A stretch of DNA of 64,000 nucleotides from Antedon mediterranea. Taxonomy: Eukaryota > Echinodermata > Crinoidea > Comatulida > Antedonidae. The translations under genes were made by a program, and so were the position numbers. The stretch spans positions 9,832,922-9,896,921 of the forward strand of contig NC_092678.1 of NCBI RefSeq assembly GCF_964355755.1, given 5' to 3'. The notes beneath the pieces were generated by a model that saw nothing but the letters and a program-made list of their open reading frames with translations, did no database searches and had not been told where the DNA came from. Positions 29,922-37,680 of this stretch are shown here, one piece after another. Within the stretch, counting starts at the first letter, position 1; each line of letters opens with the position of its first letter.

Positions 29922-31973
29922 TTTCGAAAATCACAAAATGGTCTAAAACGTCTCCAAATGCGATTTGAAGATATTCTGAGCACTTTGGTGTTTTTATGTT
30001 AAAAAGTTTTTTGGAAAATCACAAAATGGTCTAAAACGACTCCAAATGCGATTTGAAGCTATCCTGTACACTTTGATGTTTTGTGTGAAAAAGTTTTGTC
30101 GAAATGCTCAAAATGATCTAAAACGTTTTTAAAACGATATTAAGCTATTTTGTGCTCTTTGATGTTTTTGTGTATCCAAGTTTCATCGAAATGAACAAAA
30201 TGGTCTAAAACGTCTCCAAATGCGATTTGAAAGTATTCTGAGCACTTTGGTGTTTTTGTGTGAAAAGTTTTAACGAAATGCTCAAAATGGTCTAAAACGG
30301 TTTCTAATGTGATTTTAACCACTTTGATGTTTTTGTGTAACCAAGTTCTTTTCGAAAATCACAAAATGGTCTAAAACGTCTCCAAATGCGATTTGAAGCT
30401 TTTCTAAGCACTTTGGTGTTTTTATGTTAAAAAGTTTTTTCGAAAATCACAAAATGGTCTAAAACGTCTCCAAATGCGATTTGAAGCTCTTCTTTACACT
30501 TTGATGTTTTGTGTGAAAAAGTTTTGTCGAAATGCTCAAAATGGTCTAAAACGTTTTTAAATACGATATTAAGCTGTTTTGTGCACTTTGATGATTTGTG
30601 TGAAAAGTTTTAACGAAATGTTCAAAATAGTCTAAAACGGTTTCTAATGTGATTTTAAGCACTTTGATGTTTTTGTGTAACCAAGTTTTTTCGGAAATCA
30701 CAAAATGGTCTAAAACGTCTCAAAATGCGATTTGAAGCTTTTCTAAGCACTTTGGTGTTTTTATGTTAACAAGTTTTTTCGAAAATCACAAAATGGTCTA
30801 AAATTTCTCAAAATGCGATTGAAGGTATTCTGAGCACTTTGGTGTTTTTGTGTGAAAAGTTTTAACGAAATGCTCAAAATGGTCTAAAACGGTTCTAATG
30901 TGATTTTAAGCACTTTGATGTTTTTGTATAACCAAGTTTCATCGAAATGCTCAAAATGATGTAAAACGTTTTTAAAACGATATTAAGCTATTTTGTGCTC
31001 TTTGATGTTTTTGTGTAACCAAGTTTTTTCGAAAATCACAAAATGGTCTAAAACGTCTCCAAATGCGATTTGAAGCTTTTCTAAGCACTTTGGTGTTTTT
31101 ATGTTAACAAGTTTTTTCGAAAATCACAAAATGGTCTAAAACGTCTCAAAATGCGATTTGAAGGTATTCTGAGCACTTTGGTGTTTTTGTGTGAAAAGTT
31201 TTAACGAAATGCTCAAAATGGTCTAAAACGGTTTCTAATGTGATTTTAACCACTTTGATGTTTTTGTGTAACCAAGTTTTTTCGAAACTCACAAAATGGT
31301 CTAAAACGTCTCCAAATGCGATTTGAAGCTTTTCTAAGCACTTTGGTGTTTTTATGTTAACAAGTTTTTTCGAAAATCACAAAATGGTCTAAAACGTCTC
31401 AAATAGCGATTTGAAGCTATTCTGTACACTTTGATGTTTTGTGTGAAAAAAGTTTTGTCGAAATGCTCAAAATGGTCTAAAACGTTTTTAAAACGATATT
31501 AAGCTATTTTATGCTCTTTGATGTTTTTGTGTAACCAAGTTTTTTCGAAAATCACAAAATTGTCTAAAACGTCTCCGAATGCGATTTGAAGCTCTTCTGT
31601 ACACTTTGATGTTTTGTGTGAAAAAGTTTTCTCGAAATGCTAAAAATGGTATAAAAACGTTTTCCAATACCATATTAAGCTATTTTGTGCAATTTGATGT
31701 TTTTGTGTAACCAAGTTTTTTCGAAAATCACAAAATTGTCTAAAACGTCTCCGAATGCGATTTGAAGCTCTTCTGTACACTTTGATGTTTTGTGTGAAAA
31801 AGTTTTTTCGAAATGCTAAAAATGGTCTAAAACGTTTTCCAATACCATATTAAGCTATTTTGTGCAATTTGATGTTTTTGTGTAACAAAGTTTTTTCGAA
31901 AATCACAAAATGGTCTAAAACGTCTCCAAATGCGATTTGAAGATATTCTGAGCACTTTGGTGTTTTTATGTTA
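29922..31973. repeat. Segmental satellite block (matches 51.59-53.64 kb)
   Basis: Collinear with 51592-53643 at offset 21670. The blocks share the ctaaaatttctc variant (near 30801 and 52471) and the one-base-short gcgattgaagg. A one-base difference, ctctttacac against ctctgtacac, lies near 30490/52160. The cgattgaagg variant also occurs once more near 32363, from a further local copy. Confidence 0.75.
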
Positions 31974-34900
31974 AAAAGTTTTTTGGAAAATCACAAAATG
32001 GTCTAAAACGACTCCAAATGCGATTTGAAGCTATCCTGTACACTTTGATGTTTTGTGTGAAAAAGTTTTGTCGAAATGCTCAAAATGGTCTAAAACGTTT
32101 TTAAATACGATATTAAGCTGTTTTGTGCACTTTGATGATTTGTGTGAAAAGTTTTAACGAAATGTTCAAAATAGTCTAAAACGGTTTCTAATGTGATTTT
32201 AAGCACTTTGATGTTTTTGTGTAACCAAGTTTTTTCGGAAATCACAAAATGGTCTAAAACGTCTCAAAATGCGATTTGAAGCTTTTCTAAGCACTTTGGT
32301 GTTTTTATGTTAACAAGTTTTTTCGAAAATCACAAAATGGTCTAAAACGTCTCAAAATGCGATTGAAGGTATTCTGAGCACTTTGGTGTTTTTGTGTGAA
32401 AAGTTTTAACGAAATGCTCAAAATGGTCTAAAACGGTTCTAATGTGATTTTAAGCACTTTGATGTTTTTGTATAACCAAGTTTCATCGAAATGCTCAAAA
32501 TGATGTAAAACGTTTTTAAAACGATATTAAGCTATTTTGTGCTCTTTGATGTTTTTGTGTAACCAAGTTTTTTCGAAAATCACAAAATGGTCTAAAACGT
32601 CTCCAAATGCGATTTGAAGCTTTTCTAAGCACTTTGGTGTTTTTATGTTAACAAGTTTTTTCGAAAATCACAAAATGGTCTAAAACGTCTCAAAATGCGA
32701 TTTGAAGGTATTCTGAGCACTTTGGTGTTTTTGTGTGAAAAGTTTTAACGAAATGCTCAAAATGGTCTAAAACGGTTTCTAATGTGATTTTAACCACTTT
32801 GATGTTTTTGTGTAACCAAGTTTTTTCGAAAATCACAAAATGGTCTAAAACGTCTCCAAATGCGATTTGAAGCTTTTCTAAGCACTTTGGTGTTTTTATG
32901 TTAACAAGTTTTTTCGAAAATCACAAAATGGTCTAAAACGTCTCAAATAGCGATTTGAAGCTATTCTGTACACTTTGATGTTTTGTGTGAAAAAAGTTTT
33001 GTCGAAATGCTCAAAATGGTCTAAAACGTTTTTAAAACGATATTAAGCTATTTTGTGCTCTTTGATGTTTTTGTGTAACCAAGTTTTATCGAAATGAACA
33101 AAATGGTCTAAAACGTCTCCAAATGCGATTTGAAGCTTTTCCAAGCACTTTGCTGTTTTTATGTTAACAAGTTTTTTCGAAAATCACAAAATGGTCTAAA
33201 ACATCTCCAAATGCGATTTGAAGATATTCTGAGCACTTTGGTGTTTTTATGTTAAAAAGTTTTTTCGAAAATCACAAAATGGTCTAGAACGTCTCCAAAT
33301 GCGATTTGAAGCTCTTCTGTACACTTTGATGTTTTGTGTGAAAAAGTTTTGTCAAAATGCTCAAAATGGTCTAAAACGTTTTTAAAACGATATTAAGCTA
33401 TTTTGTGCTCTTTGATGTTTTTGTATAACCAAGTTTTTTCGAAAATCACAAAATGGTCTAAAACGTCTCCAAATGCGATTTGAAAATATTCTGAGCACTT
33501 TGGTGTTTTTATGTTAAAAAGTTTTTTCGAAAATCACAAAATGGTCTAAAACGTCTCCAAATGCGATTTGAAGATATTCTGAGCACTTTGGTGTTTTTAT
33601 GTTAAAAAGTTTTTTCGAAAATCACAAAATGGTCTAAAACGTCTCCAAATGCGATTTGAAGCTATTCTATACACTTTGATGTTTTGTGTTAAAAAGTTTT
33701 GTCGAAATGCTCAAAATGGTTTAAAACGTTTTTAAAACGATATTAAGCTATTTTGTGCTCTTTGATGTTTTTGTGTAACCAAGTTTCATCGAAATGAACA
33801 AAATGGTCTAAAACGTCTCCAAATGCGATTTGAAGCTTTTCCAAGCACTTTGCTGTTTTTATGTTAACAAGTTTTTTCGAAAATCACAAAATTGTCTAAA
33901 ACGTCTCAAAATGCGATTTGAAGGTATTCTGAGCACTTTGGTGTTTTTGTGTGAAAAGTTTTAACGAAAAGCTCAAAATGGTCTAAAACGGTTCTAATGT
34001 GATTTTAAGCACTTTGATGTTTTTGTACAACCAAGTTTCATCGAAATGCTCAAAATGGTCTAAAACGTTTTTAAAACGATATTAAGCTATTTTGTGCTCT
34101 TTGATGTTTTTGTGTAACCAAGTTTTTTCGAAAATCACAAAATGGTCTAAAACGTCTCCAAATGCGATTTGAAGCTTTTCTAAGCACTTTGGTGTTTTTA
34201 TGTTAACAAGTTTTTTCGAAAATCACAAAATGGTCTAAAACGTCTCAAAATGCGATTTGAAGGTATTCTGAGCACTTTGGTGTTTTTGTGTGAAAAGTTT
34301 TAACGAAATGCTCAAAATGGTCTAAAACGGTTTCTAATGTGATTTTAACCACTTTGATGTTTTTGTGTAACCAAGTTTTTTCGAAAATCACAAAATGGTC
34401 TAAAACGTCTCCAAATGCGATTTGAAGCTTTTCTAAGCACTTTGGTGTTTTTATGTTAACAAGTTTTTTCGAAAATCACAAAATGGTCTAAAACGTCTCC
34501 AAATGCGATTTGAAGATATTCTGAGCACTTTGGTGTTTTTCTGTTAAAAAGTAATTTCGAAAATCACAAAATGGTCTAAAACGTCTCCAAATGCAATTTG
34601 AAGCTATTCTGTACACTTTGATGTTTTGTGTGAAAAAGTTTTGTCAAAATGCTCAAAATGGTCTAAAACGTTTTTAAAACGATATTAAGCTATTTTGTGC
34701 TCTTTGATGTTTTTGTATAACCAAGTTTTTTCGAAAATCACAAAATGGTCTAAAACGTCTCCAAATGCGATTTGAAGCTTTTCTAAACACTTTGGTGTTT
34801 TTATGTTAACAAGTTTTTTCGAAAATCACAAAATGGTCTAAAACGTCTCCAAATCCGATTTGAAGCTATTCTGTACACTTTGATGTTTTGTGTGAAAAAG

Positions 34901-35544
34901 TTTTGTCGAAATGCTCAAAATGGTCTAAAACGTTTTTAAAACGATATTAAGCTATTTTGTGCTCTTTGATGTTTTTGTGTAACCAAGTTTCATCGATATG
35001 AACAAAATGGTCTAAAACGTCTCAAAATGCGATTTGAAGGTATTCTGAGCACTTTGGTGTTTTTGGGTGAAAAGTTTTAACGAAATGCTCAAAATGGTCT
35101 AAAACGGTTTCTAATGTGATTTTAAGCACTTTGAAGTATTTGTAAAAACAAGTTTCATCGAAATGCACAAAATAGTCTAAAACGTCTCCAAATGCGATTT
35201 GAAGCTTTTCTAAGCACTTTGGTGTTTTTATGTTAACAAGTTTTTTCGAAAATCACAAAATGGTCTAAAACGTCTCCAAATGCGATTTGAAGATATTCTG
35301 AGCACTTTGCTGTTTTTATGTTAACATGTTTTTTCGAAAATCACAAAATGGTCTAAAACGTCTCAAAATGCTATTTGAAGGTATTCTGAGCACTTTGGTG
35401 TTTTTGTGTGAAAAGTTTTAACGAAATGCTCAAAATGGTCTAAAACGGTTCTAATGTGATTTTAAACACTTTGATGTTTTGTGTGAAAAAGTTTTGTCAA
35501 AATGCTCAAAATGGTCTAAAACGTTTTTAAAACGATATTAAGCT

Positions 35545-35550
35545 ATTTTG
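35545..35550. other. Left hybrid junction, recombination core attttg
   Basis: Satellite agct, then attttg, then element acacatgtg. The core belongs to both satellite class e (agctattttgtgctc) and element, as expected for strand exchange by a tyrosine recombinase rather than staggered-cut integration. Confidence 0.85.
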
Positions 35551-35693
35551 ACACATGTGAGCCCGATAAACAAAAACCAAGGAAACGAGTATTGGTTGAA
35601 AAGTTATTTAATATGAATGGCAAGTCATCGTTGCAACATGCACGTAAAAGGAGAACATAAAAAAGGAACATTGGGATGCTCTGAAAGGGCCAA
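35545..35693 (-). repeat. Split direct repeat B2 (3' end of element)
   Basis: 149 bp, the terminal copy of B1 with a single one-base A-run difference. Its outer end (attttgacacatgtgag) joins the satellite directly. The equivalent ATTAAA hexamer lies at 35612-35607 on the minus strand. Confidence 0.92.
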
Positions 35694-35751
35694 AACACAT
35701 GTCTCAAAATCGTAATTGAAAAAAAACAAAAGATAGGGAGTGGAGGGAGGG
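35694..35751 (-). other. Spacer between A2 and B2 with inverted copy of the terminal site
   Basis: 58 bp unique to the A2-B2 interval, purine-rich on the plus strand (tagggagtggagggaggg). It carries cacatgtctcaaaat at 35696-35710, whose reverse complement matches the element terminus attttgacacatgtg at 14 of 15 positions. Confidence 0.6.
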
Positions 35752-35796
35752 AAATAAAAATTATTTTACTTAGCCAAAATCTGGCGTGGTAATCTG

Positions 35797-35839
35797 TTGA
35801 CAGCGTGAGGTGAAGAGGATGAGATGCTCACGCTGTCAA
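35797..35839. repeat. 13-bp inverted repeat within A2 (also in A1)
   Basis: ttgacagcgtgag (35797-35809) and ctcacgctgtcaa (35827-35839) are perfect inverse complements around a 17-nt loop. The same structure sits in A1. It could be a hairpin at the 5' end of the transcript or a protein site. A second dyad follows at 35844-35868: tgattgcg / cgcaatca around the palindrome gggcgccc. Confidence 0.75.
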
Positions 35840-35872
35840 AAGATGATTGCGAGGGCGCCCCGCAATCACGTG

Positions 35873-35878
35873 ATTTTG
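35873..35878. other. Internal copy of the circle junction, core attttg
   Basis: The A2/B1 boundary reads cacgtg-attttg-acacatgtg. This is the predicted joint of the circular intermediate. The flanking arms tcacgtga and cacatgtga are each near-palindromic and form an imperfect inverted pair around the core, as recombinase binding arms often do. Confidence 0.8.
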
Positions 35879-36020
35879 ACACATGTGAGCCCGATAAACA
35901 AAAACCAAGGAAACGAGTATTGGTTGAAAAGTTATTTAATATGAATGGCAAGTCATCGTTGCAACATGCACGTAAAAGGAGAACATAAAAAGGAACATTG
36001 GGATGCTCTGAAAGGGCCAA
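35873..36020 (-). repeat. Split direct repeat B1 (internal copy)
   Basis: 148 bp matching B2 (35545-35693) except for one A fewer in the run after gagaacat. Divergence begins right after gggccaa. On the sense (minus) strand an ATTAAA hexamer at 35940-35935 could serve as a variant poly(A) signal, but this is only a sequence match. Confidence 0.92.
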
Positions 36021-36119
36021 CACAGGTGGCAACGAAGGGGCCAACGAAGCAGCCCAAATTAAGTGCAGGTAGAATCGATGACAAGCCATTCAGATCAAAC
36101 CGAAACAATGAAGCATGAT
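36021..36119 (-). other. Unique gap between B1 and dyad minisatellite
   Basis: 99 bp (cacaggtggcaacgaag through aagcatgat) not repeated elsewhere in the window. An open frame of 107 codons that starts here runs through B1 and A2 but is judged non-coding. Confidence 0.4.
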
Positions 36120-36663
36120 GGTGCAACATATGTTGACACCCAGAACGTATAGAAACTATCTACATAGTCTACCTGGAGCAACATGTGTTGACTCCAGTAC
36201 ATGTTTAAACATTTTGATTAGGTAGGCAGTGCAACCAAATGTTGACATGGAAAAACGTATAGAAACAATCAACATCAGTCTGCCTGGGGCAACATGTGTT
36301 GACTCCAGTACGCGTTTGAATTGAGTTTAATAAACGGTGCAACCACGTTGACACCAAAAAGATATAAATAACTTATGAGTCTACCTGGAGCAACATGCGT
36401 TGACTCCAGTCGTGTTTAAACATTTTAATTAGGTAGGCAGTGCAACCAAATGTTGACACCGAAAAACGTATAGAAACAATCAACATCAGTCTGCCTGGGG
36501 CAACATGTGTTGACTCCAGTACGCGTTTGAATTGAGTTTAGTAAACGGTGCAACCACGTTGACACCAAAAAGATATAAATAACTTATGAGTCTACCTGGA
36601 GCAATGTGTTGACTCCGATTGAACATATGATTGTAATTTGGCGGTGCAACCTATGCTGACACC
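36120..36663. repeat. Minisatellite of ~54-bp half-units, each a dyad, in the element 3' region
   Basis: About five 96-109 bp units start at 36120, 36229, 36337, 36440 and 36548, with a partial unit at 36644. Alternate units are more alike, giving a ~210-bp dimer. Each unit holds two dyads: a GGTG-CAAC...GTTG-A-CACC type and a CTGGAG-CAACA...TGTTG-A-CTCCAG type, for example 36173-36197 and 36385-36409. Every dyad has the same single unpaired A. The array lies between the recombinase stop and B1. It is untranslated on the sense strand and could be RNA hairpins or protein sites. Confidence 0.85.
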
Positions 36664-36787
36664 GAAAGAAAACACAAATGAAATAAGTAAAACAATAAAC
36701 TGAAAAAATAAGTATCAACTTCGTTTAAGCTTGATGCTTAATACCCAGTCATGCTTAGGAAATATGCCAACCAGCCAGCACCCATGT
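36664..36787 (-). other. Short gap between recombinase stop and dyad minisatellite
   Basis: 124 bp of AT-rich sequence directly after the recombinase TAA. No AATAAA on the sense strand and no recognisable element. Confidence 0.4.
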
Positions 36788-37678
36788 TTACAACGCTGTA
36801 TTTGACAAAGTTATGTGGTTCGGTCTGATGTACCGCTTGAAAGCACTACTCGACCATCGTCCAAAAATCATAATGTCTTGGTGAGAGTGTCCCAGTTGGT
36901 GAAGGTCAGTAGCTCGACCGATTCTGAAAGAATGAGTGTTAAACTGTGTATGTTCCAGACTGGCACGCCGAGCTAATTGTTTTAGCGACGAGGAAAACAT
37001 TTTTCTATTCACCGGTGTTCCATTTTCAAGCAGGAAGAACGGGCCTGCCTTCAGTGGTCGCATCTTGACGTAGCGTTGCAATGCTCTCACTGGGCATATG
37101 GGACTTCCAGATTTTTGGTGCAAGACGAAAGGAGGTGACGAACGCTTAGAGTGTTTGAAAGATTTGAAGTTTATTTGCACTTTAGTGGCATGTACTGTGA
37201 TATCAGTTAGCATTAGTGTGTGTTCTGCGGCCTTGGAGACTACTGCTTCACTGGCTCTGAGGCATGCGAAGTAACATATTATGAACAAGGCTCTGTAGAG
37301 AATAAATTCGTATTTGGATTTCATGCTACCTCGCATATGTCCAATTAGCGTTACAAGAATGTCGGAGGTGACCAGCAGTCTGATCGGTTTGGATGGAGAG
37401 TTCGTTTTTTGTTTTGTTACTCCTCTGCATAAAATGCTGACTGCTGGATTTGTGGTGGGGTCTTCCATAAATGATGCCCTGTGCACGAATGACACTGCGC
37501 TAAGGTAGTTTCGAATCGTGGAAATCGCCAGTGCATTTTTAGTCAGCTTACTTACATAGAGAACAATTGTCTGTGGAGTCGCTGGTAGCGGAAGGCTTAG
37601 TGATTTCCTGAATTGGTTAAAATGGTGCCATTTGCTTTTATAGTTACTAGCGGTTCCTTTGCTTAATGAGTTCCACAT
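36788..37678 (-). CDS. Tyrosine recombinase (integration enzyme)
   Basis: 296 residues, intact. The N-terminal part (about 1-95) resembles a helical SAM-like core-binding domain (SNYKSKW, TIRNYLSAV). The catalytic domain has Arg141 (CLRASE), a likely beta-hairpin Lys near 175-178 (FKSFKHSK), His249-x2-Arg252 (THSFRIG), Trp275 in the His/Trp position (GRWSSS) and nucleophile Tyr283 (KRYIRP). This R-K-H-R-H/W-Y set is complete. It would join a circular DNA copy to the target by strand exchange, consistent with the 6-bp core at the element ends and no target duplication. It is translated last, its ATG overlapping the RT stop. The minisatellite of dyads and the B1-A2-B2 block lie downstream. Related enzymes occur in DIRS, Ngaro, PAT and Crypton elements; the flanking RT and split repeats favour Ngaro. 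Confidence 0.95.
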   Translation of the reverse strand: MWNSLSKGTASNYKSKWHHFNQFRKSLSLPLPATPQTIVLYVSKLTKNALAISTIRNYLSAVSFVHRASFMEDPTTNPAVSILCRGVTKQKTNSPSKPIRLLVTSDILVTLIGHMRGSMKSKYEFILYRALFIICYFACLRASEAVVSKAAEHTLMLTDITVHATKVQINFKSFKHSKRSSPPFVLHQKSGSPICPVRALQRYVKMRPLKAGPFFLLENGTPVNRKMFSSSLKQLARRASLEHTQFNTHSFRIGRATDLHQLGHSHQDIMIFGRWSSSAFKRYIRPNHITLSNTAL

Positions 37679-37680
37679 TA
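37676..37680 (-). promoter_or_regulatory. TAATG stop-start overlap between RT and recombinase
   Basis: The RT stop TAA (37680-37678) shares its last A with the recombinase ATG (37678-37676). UAAUG overlaps support termination-reinitiation in several eukaryotic viruses and in non-LTR retrotransposons such as SART1. The stop-start geometry is seen directly; use in this element is inferred. Confidence 0.65.

Larger units (their letters stand above)
1..35544. repeat. Left satellite array, ~77-88 bp monomers
   Basis: Uninterrupted AT-rich tandem satellite; length divided by monomer size suggests about 400 monomers. Every monomer opens with a conserved box close to aaaatggtctaaaacg and then diverges into classes. 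Class a (88 bp) has gatttgaag followed by gtgtttttatgtta and ttttttcgaaaatcac. Class b (87 bp) has gaaggtattctgagc and gttttaacgaaatgctc. Class c (77-78 bp) has cggtttctaatgtgatttt. Class d (87 bp) has gctattctgtacac. Class e (87 bp) has ttaaaacgatattaagctattttgtgctc. Periods were measured directly between successive boxes (for example 7051 to 7139, 7401 to 7488, 7565 to 7652). Class order repeats over kilobases as higher-order repeats. No gene, RNA or other mobile element is visible in this stretch. Location (centromere, pericentromere, heterochromatin) cannot be told from sequence alone. Confidence 0.97.
35752..35878 (-). repeat. Split direct repeat A2 (internal copy)
   Basis: 127 bp identical to A1. 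It directly abuts B1, sharing the 6-bp core at 35873-35878, so the A2/B1 junction has the same sequence that joining the two element ends into a circle would give. Confidence 0.93.

Noticed and set aside
1-35544. CRISPR-like appearance of short repeats with variable intervals
   Set aside because: The intervals are themselves related monomer sequence, not unique spacers, and no cas genes are present.
35766-36089. 107-codon ATG frame on the minus strand across B1 and A2
   Set aside because: It runs through two repeats and their junction, has no recognisable motif, and half of it would be disrupted in the A1 and B2 copies; judged a chance frame in non-coding ends.
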